Below, in pieces: positions 1-7,967 of a stretch of DNA of 64,000 nt (within the stretch, counting starts at the first letter, position 1; every line of letters starts with the position of its first letter). This DNA is from Aeromicrobium sp. IC_218. Lineage in GTDB: Bacteria; Actinomycetota; Actinomycetes; Propionibacteriales; Nocardioidaceae. The notes beneath the pieces are model-generated. The model saw only the letters and a list, made by a program, of their open reading frames with translations. It was not told the DNA's origin and did not search any database. Location: assembly GCF_004336805.1 (NCBI RefSeq), contig NZ_SJXM01000016.1:1-64000 (forward strand). The letters are read 5' to 3'. Position numbers and translations under genes: made by a program.

Positions 1-207
1 GTCGGACAGCGACCCTGCGGACAGCAAGGCGAGCAGCAGTCCGATGACGTAGATCGCGAACGCACCGGTCAGCATGACGGGTGTGAGGTGCCAGGCATCG
101 GCGTAGACCGGGTACAGCGGCGAGGGCAACGCTGACGATCCAACGCTGAGCAGTAGGAGCGCCACGGTAAACCAGAATGCGGCGACGGACCGTTTCGACT
201 GCGTCAT
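1..207 (-). CDS. MFS-type transporter, N-terminal part (cut by window edge)
   Basis: The first 69 residues are visible, starting MTQSKRSVAAFWFTVALLLL, and the gene continues past the left edge. A basic N-terminus is followed by a hydrophobic helix, a short loop with PSPLYPVYADAW and a second hydrophobic helix, which is the usual start of a 12-helix major facilitator permease. The ATG overlaps the TAA stop of the upstream oxidoreductase (TAATG), so the two are probably translationally coupled. It would be the third gene of the leftward EthD-oxidoreductase-transporter operon controlled by the TetR gene at 1309. The substrate cannot be inferred. Confidence 0.6.
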   Translation of the reverse strand, partial: MTQSKRSVAAFWFTVALLLLSVGSSALPSPLYPVYADAWHLTPVMLTGAFAIYVIGLLLALLSAGSLSD

Positions 208-869
208 TAGAGGCTGGCGACCTGTCCAAGCGCGATCGGGATGTCAGTCTCTCCGTCGACTACATTGAGGACTCGTCGCGCGGCAAGCGTGCTGGTGGCA
301 AGTGCTGCGAGAAGCGCAGCAACGTTCGCGCGGCTGGTGGTGCCGCTCTTGATGCCGTTCCCGATTGCTACGCGCTTCGATGCCGGGTCATCGTTGAGGA
401 CGCCGGGGCGCAAGATGGTCCACAGCAGATCAGACTTGCGTAAGACACTGTCCGCAGCGTGCTTCGCCTGCTGGTAGGGCTGCATGCCGGGGTTGTCCTT
501 CACACTTTCGGGGTCGTCGGCGTGCAGGTATGACACGAGCAGTAGGCGCGCGACGCCGGCGTGTTCCGCCGCGGCGATGGTTTTGAGTGCACCGTCCCGG
601 TCGACGGCGAACGTCGCCTGCGGCCCCTGCTTGCCGCCAGCGCCGGCCGTGAAGATGATGGCGTCTGTGCCACTGACGACGTCGACGAGTTGTTCGGTGG
701 TGGCGGAGGCGATGTCGAGGACAACAGGTTCGCCGCCCACCGCGCGGATGTCGTCTGCCTGATCCGGATCGCGGATGAGGGAGCGAACGGAGTGGCCGCC
801 TGCAGCGAGCTCTTCCGTAGTAAGCAGTGCGATCTTGCCGTGTCCGCCGACGATGGCGATGGTGCTCAT
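207..869 (-). CDS. NAD(P)-binding NmrA-like / atypical SDR oxidoreductase
   Basis: A 220-residue protein starting MSTIAIVGGHGKIALLTTEE. The glycine-rich GGHGKI turn after the first beta strand is the dinucleotide-binding site of atypical short-chain dehydrogenases (NAD(P)H-binding, NmrA-like). The length fits the single-domain family. There is no classical YxxxK catalytic pair: the region where it is expected reads SYLHADDP, so redox sensing or an unusual reductase is as likely as a standard dehydrogenase. The ATG at 869 is preceded by a good AAAGGAA ribosome site, so the longer in-frame extension upstream is not used. It lies between the EthD gene and the transporter in one operon. Confidence 0.75.
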   Translation of the reverse strand: MSTIAIVGGHGKIALLTTEELAAGGHSVRSLIRDPDQADDIRAVGGEPVVLDIASATTEQLVDVVSGTDAIIFTAGAGGKQGPQATFAVDRDGALKTIAAAEHAGVARLLLVSYLHADDPESVKDNPGMQPYQQAKHAADSVLRKSDLLWTILRPGVLNDDPASKRVAIGNGIKSGTTSRANVAALLAALATSTLAARRVLNVVDGETDIPIALGQVASL

Positions 870-909
870 GATTTCCTTTCGCGCTGTTGCGCGGACGGGT
901 GCAGGGGGT

Positions 910-1230
910 CTAGATGACGTCGATCTGGTGCAAGTTCGTGATCGCCATGCTGTGAAAGAACTCAGTTCCATCAGCGTGGGTCGCCTTGCCTGCGTCGGAC
1001 ACCCATGCCGCTTCGGCGTCCTCCTCCGAGTCGAACCAGAGCTCGGAGAACCCATCAACGGGCGAGTCAGGGTAGAGGCGCTTGTCGATGGGGTTGATGA
1101 CGTACTTGCGGAGACCGGGGAGGCCCTTCGCGAAGTCCGCGTGCGCGCCGCGCCAGTAGGCGACGAACTCCTCGTAGGAGATCTCCGGACGCTTGGTGAC
1201 GAGTCCGACGTGCTTGTACATCGCAGTCAT
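910..1230 (-). CDS. EthD-domain protein
   Basis: A 106-residue protein with the EthD ferredoxin-like alpha+beta fold. YKHVGLVTKRPEISYEEFV is followed by a YWRGAHA segment and a C-terminal half with FSELWFDSEEDAEAAW, which match the family pattern (hydrophobic strand, F..yW...H). EthD proteins occur beside oxidoreductases and monooxygenases in degradation operons; their chemistry is poorly known. This is the first gene of the leftward operon. Its start lies directly downstream of the two palindromes at 1241-1298, which would place it under the divergent TetR regulator. Confidence 0.75.
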   Translation of the reverse strand: MTAMYKHVGLVTKRPEISYEEFVAYWRGAHADFAKGLPGLRKYVINPIDKRLYPDSPVDGFSELWFDSEEDAEAAWVSDAGKATHADGTEFFHSMAITNLHQIDVI

Positions 1231-1240
1231 GCTGCTCCTT

Positions 1241-1256
1241 TCTGACAGGTGTCAGA
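1241..1256. promoter_or_regulatory. Palindromic operator, copy 1 (TetR-type)
   Basis: TCTGACAGGTGTCAGA has perfect 7-bp arms around a 2-bp centre and lies 10 bp upstream of the EthD start. A second, slightly imperfect copy lies at 1283. The centres are 42 bp apart, about four helical turns, so two dimers would sit on one face of the DNA. The likely ligand-controlled repressor is the adjacent TetR product; this is inferred from position only. Confidence 0.65.
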
Positions 1257-1282
1257 TCGATAGTACCCCCATGCGCGCATTT

Positions 1283-1298
1283 TCTGACACCTGTCCGA
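1283..1298. promoter_or_regulatory. Palindromic operator, copy 2 (TetR-type)
   Basis: TCTGACACCTGTCCGA matches the copy at 1241 in both arms except one base (TGTCCGA instead of TGTCAGA). It lies 10 bp before the GTG start of the TetR gene, where it would give autoregulation. Confidence 0.6.
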
Positions 1299-1308
1299 TG
1301 GATACGAT

Positions 1309-1911
1309 GTGCCGATGGCACAGACCAAGTCGCGTTCGGCAGTGGCGCTACGAGACGCGGTCGTCGAGCTGGCGCAGCAGAAACCAGCCGATCAGATCAA
1401 TGTCTCTGAGCTCTGCCGCGCGGCAGGCATCACGCGCGACACCTTCTACCGATATGCAGCGAGCCCGATTCAACTCCTGGCCCAGGTGCTCAACGACGAT
1501 CTGGACACCTACACGGCCCTGACCCGACACCTTCCCGCGGCACCAGCCGGGGGAACCGTCATGGACGCGCCATCTCGGGCATGGTTGGAGCACGTCTGCC
1601 GCTTCGAGGCCGTGTATCGACAGGCGCTTCGACCCCACCTCCCCACTGAGATGCGTGACGTACTACTCACCCGCATCCAGAACTTCATGCTCACTCACGC
1701 CGCGCGCCACCCGCACATCCGCCCGAACATCGACGGAACGGTGATGAACGAGCGGGGCATTCGACTCGCGGCCGCGTATGCGGCATCGGGATCCGTGGGT
1801 GCTATCGAGGCGTGGCTCGCCAGCGGGCCGATCGGCGATCTCGCAGTCCCGACCGCATTGATCCACGCGTCCGCAGCTCCATGGTGGTTCTCACCTGTGG
1901 ACGACAAGTAG
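1309..1911 (+). CDS. TetR/AcrR-family transcriptional regulator
   Basis: A 200-residue protein. The N-terminal helix-turn-helix is clear: ALRDAVVELAQQKPADQINV then SELCRAAGITRDTFYRYAAS, matching the TetR pattern (I..IA..AGVs..tlY.yF). The rest is the helical ligand and dimer domain, which does not identify a ligand. GTG at 1309 and ATG at 1315 are both possible starts with no strong ribosome site, so the exact N-terminus is uncertain by two codons. It is divergent from the EthD-oxidoreductase-MFS operon and separated by the two palindromes, so it is most likely their local repressor. Confidence 0.85.
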   Translation: MPMAQTKSRSAVALRDAVVELAQQKPADQINVSELCRAAGITRDTFYRYAASPIQLLAQVLNDDLDTYTALTRHLPAAPAGGTVMDAPSRAWLEHVCRFEAVYRQALRPHLPTEMRDVLLTRIQNFMLTHAARHPHIRPNIDGTVMNERGIRLAAAYAASGSVGAIEAWLASGPIGDLAVPTALIHASAAPWWFSPVDDK

Positions 1912-1963
1912 CTGAGGGCTACGCACGGTCCAATCGCGGGGCGGCTTCCGTCGCGGCCACGTC

Positions 1964-2920
1964 TCATGGCACCAAGACCACACGCCCAAAAACGGCACCT
2001 TCATCCATTTGCCGATGCGCTTCCACCGCGCGATCGAGCGGCATGACGTCATGGACGACCGGATGCAGGTCACCCTGAGCAGCCACCTCGAACAGCTCGG
2101 CGCGGACCGCGTTCCGTCTCTCCGGGGGAACCGAAGCGAGGCTGAAGGTGGAGATCGACCGCGACTGCTGGAAGGTTCGCAAGAGGCGCATCCCGAAGTC
2201 GGCGGGCGGGAAGCCCGCGACCGCGCCTACCAGAACCATGCGACCGTTCGGCGCGAGCCGGTCGATAAACGCCGGCACGTCCGCGCCTCCCACAATGTCG
2301 ATGATCACATCGAACTCCTGAGGCGAATTGGTGGCGCCAATACCGGCACGATCAAGCACGTCGGTGGCACCGAGGGCCTGCAGTCGCCGACCTCGAGCAG
2401 CTGACGAGGTCGTGACAGCGACCCGGGCGCCTAGGCGCACAGCAAGCTCCACAGTCGCGATCCCGAGGCTTCCGGCTGCGCCGCGAACGAGGACGGCGTC
2501 AGCCCCCGAGGTGTGCGCCTGCAAGAGGGCGAAGTGGGCAACGGCCGCGGCGCTGCCGAGCGTGACCGCATCGACGGACGAAAGCCGTTCCGGAAGAGGG
2601 ATGACGTCGACGGCTTGCGCCAGGGCCTGCTCCGCATACGCACCGTCCGTGCCTGTGAACGCCCAGACCCGGCGTCCAATGAGCGCCCGATCGACTCCAG
2701 CGCCTACGGCCGTGACGATTCCAGCGAGTTCACTCCCCGGGACCATTCCGAGCCGGTATCCGGACCCGAGCGTGCCACGACGAATCACTGCATCAACCCC
2801 GCCCACGCCAATCGCCTCAGCCCGCACCAGAACTTGTCCGGCTGCGGGTACCGGCGCGGGCAAGTCGCCCATGACCATCCCGCTCGGGTCACCAAACTCG
2901 CGAATCGTTATGGCTCGCAT
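1964..2920 (-). CDS. NADP-dependent zinc-free alcohol dehydrogenase / quinone oxidoreductase
   Basis: A 318-residue medium-chain reductase. It has the GroES-like N-terminal half (MRAITIREFGDPSGMVMGDL, VRAEAIGVGGVDAVIRRG, PGSELAGIVTAVG) and a Rossmann half with VLVRGAAGSLGIATVELAV. Zinc-ligand cysteines are absent, as in quinone oxidoreductase and enoyl reductase branches. The ATG at 2920 has TAGGAAC upstream and aligns with family N-termini; the in-frame extension upstream does not. It is divergent from the TetR gene at 3008 with 87 bp between them, so it is the probable target of that regulator. The substrate is unknown. Confidence 0.85.
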   Translation of the reverse strand: MRAITIREFGDPSGMVMGDLPAPVPAAGQVLVRAEAIGVGGVDAVIRRGTLGSGYRLGMVPGSELAGIVTAVGAGVDRALIGRRVWAFTGTDGAYAEQALAQAVDVIPLPERLSSVDAVTLGSAAAVAHFALLQAHTSGADAVLVRGAAGSLGIATVELAVRLGARVAVTTSSAARGRRLQALGATDVLDRAGIGATNSPQEFDVIIDIVGGADVPAFIDRLAPNGRMVLVGAVAGFPPADFGMRLLRTFQQSRSISTFSLASVPPERRNAVRAELFEVAAQGDLHPVVHDVMPLDRAVEAHRQMDEGAVFGRVVLVP

Positions 2921-2968
2921 GTTGTTCCTACTCGTTGCATCGGGCGTCTGTACCATTGGAACGCTACT

Positions 2969-2982
2969 GGACGGTGGCGTCC
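2969..2982. promoter_or_regulatory. Short inverted repeat between oxidoreductase and TetR genes
   Basis: GGACG-GTGG-CGTCC has perfect 5-bp arms. It lies 26 bp before the TetR start and 49 bp from the oxidoreductase start. The position fits a TetR operator, but the arms are short and there is no second copy. Confidence 0.35.
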
Positions 2983-3007
2983 GTTTCTCGAAGTGAGGAC
3001 CATCAGC

Positions 3008-3592
3008 ATGGAATCGTCTCGGAAGTTGCGCGCTGACGCGCAAGAGAACCGAGACCGTATCCTCACTGCAGCACGCCAGCTCTTCGCTGAGCGCGGGCTC
3101 GGCGTCGGGATGCGCGAGGTGGCACGCCGAGCGGAGGTCGGGCCTGCGACCCTCTATCGAAGGTTCCCAACGCGTCGGGCGCTCATTGACGAGGCCTTCG
3201 CCGTGGAACTTGGGCTATGCGGTGACATTGTCGAGACGGGCTGTGCAGATCCGGACCCGTGGCGTGGGTTCGCCGACGTCGTGGAACGGCTGACTGTGCT
3301 CAACGCGAGCAACCGGGGCTTCGTCGATGCGTTCATGGCAGTTGAGCAGCCGGAGGACGTATTCGCAGAGCACCGAAGCCGACTCTTGACGATGCTCACA
3401 CTTCTCGCTCGACGCGCGCAGGCGCAGGGGCGCCTGCGTGCCGACTTCATCATCGACGACTTGGTGCTCGTGCTTATCGCGGGCCGGGGACTCGCCACCG
3501 TCGGGGCCGATACCCGTGACGTTGCGGCACGTCGCTTTGCCATGCTGGCAGTTGACGCGTTTCGCCACCAGGACGCAAATGTTCCTCACTAA
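3008..3592 (+). CDS. TetR/AcrR-family transcriptional regulator
   Basis: A 194-residue protein with an N-terminal TetR helix-turn-helix: RDRILTAARQLFAERGLGV then MREVARRAEVGPATLYRRFP. The C-terminal half resembles the SbtR-type ligand domain (LTVLNASNRGFVDAFMAV, ARRAQAQGRLRADFIIDDLV). The ATG at 3008 is chosen because TGAGGA lies at good spacing and upstream codons do not resemble the family. It is divergent from the quinone oxidoreductase gene and probably represses it and itself. Another TetR gene of the same subfamily follows. Confidence 0.88.
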   Translation: MESSRKLRADAQENRDRILTAARQLFAERGLGVGMREVARRAEVGPATLYRRFPTRRALIDEAFAVELGLCGDIVETGCADPDPWRGFADVVERLTVLNASNRGFVDAFMAVEQPEDVFAEHRSRLLTMLTLLARRAQAQGRLRADFIIDDLVLVLIAGRGLATVGADTRDVAARRFAMLAVDAFRHQDANVPH

Positions 3593-3663
3593 GCACATCC
3601 GGACGAGGTCGAGCAGTTTGATATCGACGCGGCGGCCCATGCGCGTGTTTGTACCCTTCGTCC

Positions 3664-4323
3664 ATGGATCACTCCGTCCAGGGCGACCGTCACCTCCGAA
3701 CCGATGCGGAGCGGAACCGGGGGCGAATCCTGGTGGCAGCCCGTCGTCTCTACTCGCGCGAGGGTCTGCATGTCCCACTGGCTCGAATCGCCGCCGAGGC
3801 ACAGGTGGGCAAGGCGACGCTCAACCGGCGCTTTCCCACAAGAGAGAGCTTGCTGACGGCGGTCTTCGCCGAACAGATGGAGCGTCATGCCGCCGCAGTC
3901 GCCGAGGCGCTCGCCTTCCCGGACGCCTGGGAGGGGTTCATCGCGTACGTCGAGGCGCGGTGCGCGATGCAGGCTGAAGGCAGCGACTTTGCCGACATCT
4001 TGACGATGACCTTCCCCTTCGCCGCTGCCCTAGAGGACCGGCGCCGTGAGGCCTACGAGGCGTACTCGCTGTTGGTCGCACGAGCCCAGAGGACGGGGAA
4101 CCTTCGCGCCGACTTCCGCCACGAGGACATTGTGCTCCTGTTCATGGCCAACGCGGGCGTGGTGGCGGCGACCAGCCATGCCGCGCCGGATGCGTGGCGG
4201 CGCGTCGCCCGACAGTTCATCCGTGCGTTCGCGGGTCCTGGGGCCCCGGTCCCTCCGTTGCCGGAACCGCCGACCCGTCCCCAGATGTTCGCCGCGATGC
4301 AACGAGCCGCCCCGAGGCCATGA
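3664..4323 (+). CDS. TetR/AcrR-family transcriptional regulator, second of a tandem pair
   Basis: A 219-residue protein with helix-turn-helix segments NRGRILVAARRLYSREGL and RIAAEAQVGKATLNRRFPTR, and an SbtR-like C-terminal domain. It is clearly related to the preceding regulator (the FPTR end of the recognition helix, GNLRADFRHEDIVLLF against GRLRADFIIDDLVLVL), so the pair may be an old duplication. The ATG at 3664 has no visible ribosome site, so the mRNA may be leaderless. No target is obvious: it converges on the glycoside hydrolase gene across a terminator hairpin. Confidence 0.85.
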   Translation: MDHSVQGDRHLRTDAERNRGRILVAARRLYSREGLHVPLARIAAEAQVGKATLNRRFPTRESLLTAVFAEQMERHAAAVAEALAFPDAWEGFIAYVEARCAMQAEGSDFADILTMTFPFAAALEDRRREAYEAYSLLVARAQRTGNLRADFRHEDIVLLFMANAGVVAATSHAAPDAWRRVARQFIRAFAGPGAPVPPLPEPPTRPQMFAAMQRAAPRP

Positions 4324-4330
4324 CGGCAGG

Positions 4331-4371
4331 CACGGCGACGGCGCGCCCCTGAGGGACGGGCCGCCGCCGTG
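4331..4371. terminator. Bidirectional hairpin between convergent genes
   Basis: CACGGCGACGGC at 4331-4342 pairs with GCCGCCGCCGTG at 4360-4371 (11 of 12), with a 17-nt loop that can itself pair. It sits exactly between the stop codons of the TetR gene (4323) and the leftward hydrolase gene (4383). There is no U tract, as is common in actinobacteria. Confidence 0.6.
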
Positions 4372-4382
4372 ATGGTCTCGCG

Positions 4383-7286
4383 TCAGCGGACCCGGAACCT
4401 CACCGTCCTGCTGCTGGTGGTGAAGTTCTTGCCGCCGGCGTAGCTGACGGTGACACGCTTCAGTCCCTTGGACTGGCGTCCGAGACGAACCGTGACACGA
4501 CCGTCCCGGCCGAGCCGAGCGCGCTCGACCAGCTTGCCGTTGACCCGGACCTGCACCGTGCCGGTCGGGCGCACGCCGGTCGCGGAGACCGCGATCGCCA
4601 CGCGGGGTCGCGTGCGGGTCGTGATTTTGCTGGGTCTCACGGAGGTGGTGACTTTCGTGCTCGCCTTCCGAGTGACGACTCGGACGGTGGATTCGCTGCC
4701 GCCCGCGTCGCCGCCACCGGAGTAGTTGACCCTCAGGTTGTGCAGCCCAGCGGAGAGGGAGGTGCGACCCAGCGTAATCCGAGCCGTCCCCCGGGCGACG
4801 GACGCGGAGGCGAGCTTGCGTCCGTTCTCGGTCACGGTGACCGTGCCGGTCGGGTTGCTGACGCCGGGCGCCGCGACCTTCGCCACGAGCGTGGTGGCCT
4901 TGCCGTAGGTCGAGGACGAGGCGTTGACCTTCACCGTGGAGTCCTTCGCGGCCTCGTCCGCCTGGAAGCTGATCGGGCTGCCTCCCTTGACCTGGACGAC
5001 CAGGCGGTTGCCCTCGAGCCGTGCTCCGGTGACGTCGCCGGTGGGCGTGACCTTGCCCTTTGCGAAGATGGTCTTTCCGTTGGCCGACACCGTGGACTTC
5101 TCCGCGGGGAGCGGCAGGGCCACCTCACCGGAGGTGCCCTTCGGGCTCTCGACCTTCAGGTCGAACTCGTCGGCGTCCTTGCCCCATCGGACCTTGATGT
5201 TCTCGTCGTTCGGTAGCGGCACTGACCCTTCGGCCCAGTCCAGACCGCCGACATAGGGCTTGACGCTCCACGTCCGGTAGCCTGCGTCGCGCGGTTGGAT
5301 GCCCACGGTGAACTCGGTCAGGGCATTGGTGATGCCGGCACCCCAGCCATGGGACTGGCTAGCACTCGCTCGGGTCATGACGCCCTCGTTGCCGAGGAAC
5401 TCCCACGTGGCTCCGGTGTAGTACGGGTGGTCCTCGTCGACCTGCTGGCCCCACCAGGCGCGTGCGACCTTGAGTGCGTTCTCGTCGTCACCGACGTTGT
5501 AGCGGCCCAGGACCTCCCAGTAGTTCGGCAGCGGCTCGAGCACCTGACCGGTCGGGTCCTGACGGCTCGGGCTGCCCTGCAGGTCGTGCGTCAGCAGCGA
5601 TCCGTACGGAGTCCAGCCGCCCTCGAGTCGCTTGAGCAACGCGGGAGTCTTCCCTGCAGGCACGAGGCCCTCGCGCAGCGCGTTGGCGTTCGCGTCGAGC
5701 GGGATGGTGGTCCGGTCCTCTTCGTTGTCGAGGCCCAGCACGTACGCGTTCAGCTCCTCGCTCCACAGGTGCTTCTGGATCGCAGCCTTGAGTGCATCGG
5801 CATCGGCCTGGTACTCCCCCGCCTTGACGGTGTCGCCGAGCTGCTTCTCGAACCAGACGGCCAACTTCAGGGTCTGGTAGTACATGACGTTGTACTCACT
5901 GACGACCCCGCGAAGCTGCGCCTGCCAGTAGTCGCGGTCGCTCGGCGAGTTCTGCACCAGCCCGTCCGCGTTGAGTTTCGTCTTCTGATAGGCGAGGGCA
6001 CCCTCGATCTTGCTCTTGTGCTCCGTGGCCCACGCCTGCTTGCCGGTGTAGCGGTAGTAGTCCATCGCGGCGATCGCGGTGTAGTTGGAGTACGTGTCCG
6101 AGTAGTAGTAGATGTTCGGACGCCACGTGGTGCCAGCCAGCTTGCCGGTGGTCGGGTTGGTGTTATCGAGCAGATCGCGCAGTGCGCCTTCGTAGTACTC
6201 GTTGGCCACCTCGCCGAATGCGTTGGCCGCGACCGGGCCCTGGATGACGACGTCGCCGGACCACACCGCCCGGTCACGCTTGGCGCCGTCCATCATCACG
6301 GAGTAGGGCCGGCCCGATTCGGCCTTGGGAACCATCGTCATCGCGTTCGAGAACGCGCCGGAGTACCACATCTTGTTGATCTGGTCGTCTGAGGAGACGA
6401 AGTGACCCTTGTAGGAGTCCTTGTCGGCCACGAAGACCGTCGCTGCGGCGGTGTTGCTGGAGATCGTGATGCTGCCCGGCGTCGTCAGCTGGATCGCCTG
6501 GAATCGGAAGCCTCCGAAGTTGGCCGGGAACGTGACGTCGCCGGCCGCGCTGACCTGCTGCGTCTGGCTGGAGAACACCCCGCCGAAGCTGCCTGTGTCA
6601 CCGACGATGCGGGTGGGGGCGAAGACCGACACCGGCGTCCGGTTCGGGTACAGGAAGTTCTTCGGCAGCGGCTCGTCCAGCTCGATGCCCGTGCCGGTCG
6701 CGCCGGCCGTACCGACGGAGACGATCTTGCGCTTGACGTCACCGATCTGGATCGTGCGCCCCGGTTCGAGCTGGGTTCCGTTGAGGGCGGTCACCTTGAT
6801 GACGGAGTCGCCCTCGCCGGCCGCCGCGGCCAGCGTGGTGGCGGAGTACAGGCCCCAGTCGGTCTCGCTCGTGGAGATCTTCACCCCGAGCGGTGCCTCC
6901 GGCGTCCCGGTCGAGGAGTCGACCTTGAGGGTGAACCGGCCGGCCGTCTCCACGCCCCAGTCGATGATGACCGTCGCGGGCGAGGTGGCATCCGTCGTCG
7001 TGAGCGTGGTCGCTCCCTTGCCGGTGACCAGTCCGTTGGCGTTGGTGACCGAACCCGAGCGCGACTCCACCGAGACGCCACGCTGCACGTCGGTGCCGGG
7101 GCCCAGGATGTACTTCTGCCAGTCCGGATTCTCCGGACCCAGCACGCTGTGCGACGACGGTGCCGCCGCGGCCGCTGAGGTGGTCGCCGCTGTAGTGAAC
7201 CCGGCCAGCAGCGCCGCGCTCAGTCCGACAGCCGTGCTGGTCTTCATCGTGGAGGGACGGGATCGTCCCGATGGTGCTCTGTTCAT
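4383..7286 (-). CDS. Secreted alpha-L-rhamnosidase-like (GH78-type) glycosidase with C-terminal Ig-like repeats
   Basis: A 967-residue exported protein. A basic N-terminus (MNRAPSGRSRPSTMKTS) and hydrophobic helix form a signal peptide ending near TSAAAAAPS. A beta-rich N-terminal part is followed by an (alpha/alpha)6 hairpin domain with DGAKRDRAVWSGD, YYYSDTYSNYTAIAAMDYYR, PLPNYWEVLGRY, ATWEFL and SQSHGWGAG. These are the acidic and aromatic motifs of bacterial alpha-L-rhamnosidases, with DGAKRDR.VW..D carrying the acidic residues. A jelly-roll-like segment follows, then about 170 residues of two Ig-like repeats (STYGKATTLVAKV, VTVTENGRKLA). The start at 7286 has GGAG 7 nt upstream; the inner ATG at 7247 lacks one. 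It would release rhamnose from plant or polysaccharide glycosides. Confidence 0.85.
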   Translation of the reverse strand: MNRAPSGRSRPSTMKTSTAVGLSAALLAGFTTAATTSAAAAAPSSHSVLGPENPDWQKYILGPGTDVQRGVSVESRSGSVTNANGLVTGKGATTLTTTDATSPATVIIDWGVETAGRFTLKVDSSTGTPEAPLGVKISTSETDWGLYSATTLAAAAGEGDSVIKVTALNGTQLEPGRTIQIGDVKRKIVSVGTAGATGTGIELDEPLPKNFLYPNRTPVSVFAPTRIVGDTGSFGGVFSSQTQQVSAAGDVTFPANFGGFRFQAIQLTTPGSITISSNTAAATVFVADKDSYKGHFVSSDDQINKMWYSGAFSNAMTMVPKAESGRPYSVMMDGAKRDRAVWSGDVVIQGPVAANAFGEVANEYYEGALRDLLDNTNPTTGKLAGTTWRPNIYYYSDTYSNYTAIAAMDYYRYTGKQAWATEHKSKIEGALAYQKTKLNADGLVQNSPSDRDYWQAQLRGVVSEYNVMYYQTLKLAVWFEKQLGDTVKAGEYQADADALKAAIQKHLWSEELNAYVLGLDNEEDRTTIPLDANANALREGLVPAGKTPALLKRLEGGWTPYGSLLTHDLQGSPSRQDPTGQVLEPLPNYWEVLGRYNVGDDENALKVARAWWGQQVDEDHPYYTGATWEFLGNEGVMTRASASQSHGWGAGITNALTEFTVGIQPRDAGYRTWSVKPYVGGLDWAEGSVPLPNDENIKVRWGKDADEFDLKVESPKGTSGEVALPLPAEKSTVSANGKTIFAKGKVTPTGDVTGARLEGNRLVVQVKGGSPISFQADEAAKDSTVKVNASSSTYGKATTLVAKVAAPGVSNPTGTVTVTENGRKLASASVARGTARITLGRTSLSAGLHNLRVNYSGGGDAGGSESTVRVVTRKASTKVTTSVRPSKITTRTRPRVAIAVSATGVRPTGTVQVRVNGKLVERARLGRDGRVTVRLGRQSKGLKRVTVSYAGGKNFTTSSRTVRFRVR

Positions 7287-7351
7287 GAGCGCTCTCCGTT
7301 GCTGATCGATCCGGGATTGGGACCGGAACCTTGGCCCCGCACCGCGAGGCA

Positions 7352-7367
7352 TGTGACTGGCATCACA
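7352..7367. promoter_or_regulatory. Perfect CRP/GlxR-type binding site
   Basis: TGTGACTGGCATCACA matches the TGTGA-N6-TCACA consensus of actinobacterial CRP/GlxR regulators in all ten specified positions. It abuts the -10 box of the rhamnosidase promoter on the downstream side, a position expected to repress. This suggests cAMP-linked carbon control of the glycosidase. Confidence 0.7.
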
Positions 7368-7394
7368 CGCTATGCCGAATATGAAACGTGTCAA
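7367..7394 (-). promoter_or_regulatory. Promoter of the rhamnosidase-like gene
   Basis: On the minus strand a consensus TTGACA (7394-7389) is followed after 16 bp by TAGCGT (7372-7367), a TANNNT -10 box. Transcription would start about 75 bp before the ATG at 7286. Confidence 0.6.
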
Positions 7395-7670
7395 CGGTCG
7401 GAGCTGCGGGTCCTCCGGTCGGTTCTAGCCCTTCGCGAGGACTCATCGCTCCTGCCGCGACAGCGAAAAATGACACTGGCGCGGCCCGGCCGCGGGTTGC
7501 ATTCTGTCCCTATCCGGCCATACTTTCTGAGCCTTTCCGGCCACCTAAGTGAGGCACTGCTGGCGACTTCGCCTCACCTGCAGCGGCCGTTGGCGCGTGA
7601 GCCGCCGACTGAGTTAACAATTTCTGACGGAGTGCTCATCCTGAATCGATTCACCACTGGGAGGCGCCGC

Positions 7671-7865
7671 ATGGACGACGACTTGGCCACTACGCTCGGC
7701 ATCCTCAAAGATCTCGCCGCTGGCCTCAGCTCGCGGGACGCGGCCGAACGAAATCACGTGTCGCGGGCAACGATGAACCGCCGACTCATGCGTCTGCGAG
7801 CCGATTGGCATCAGGACAACAACGTCCAACTCATCATCACGGCGGTTCGGCGCGGGCTCATCTGA
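7671..7865 (+). CDS. 64-residue helix-turn-helix protein (LuxR-type HTH-like)
   Basis: A small protein, MDDDLATTLGILKDLAAGLS onward, preceded by GGGAGG at good spacing. LAAGLSSRDAAERNHVSRAT and MNRRLMRLRADW resemble the recognition half of a LuxR/sigma-70 region 4 helix-turn-helix. NVQLIITAVRRGLI resembles the last helix of such domains, and the product ends there. It may be a stand-alone small regulator or the remaining DNA-binding end of a larger regulator. It is followed by a strong hairpin and ends convergent with the ssb gene. No target is evident. Confidence 0.6.
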   Translation: MDDDLATTLGILKDLAAGLSSRDAAERNHVSRATMNRRLMRLRADWHQDNNVQLIITAVRRGLI

Positions 7866-7919
7866 CTGCGAACCTACGCGGCCGCCGCCAGCCCACCTTG
7901 TCTGCATCGGGGATCGTGA

Positions 7920-7952
7920 GAGGGGCCGCGGGCTCGATGCCCGCGGCCCCTC
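7920..7952. terminator. Strong bidirectional terminator hairpin
   Basis: A perfect 14-bp stem (AGGGGCCGCGGGC plus a closing G-C pair) with loop TCGAT lies between the stop of the small HTH gene and the stop of ssb. There is no U tract on either side. Confidence 0.75.
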
Positions 7953-7967
7953 CCCTGCGCTGGGTCC

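Larger units (their letters stand above)
7287..7670. other. 384-bp divergent intergenic region
   Basis: The region lies between the leftward rhamnosidase-like gene and the rightward small HTH gene. It holds the leftward promoter and the CRP/GlxR-type site listed separately. From 7440 to 7660 I see no convincing coding sequence or further repeat. Confidence 0.5.

Noticed and set aside
4383-7394. Longer N-terminus for the rhamnosidase-like gene starting at 7394
   Set aside because: The extra 36 residues cover the promoter -10/-35 and the CRP site, and the start at 7286 has a ribosome site followed by a signal peptide.
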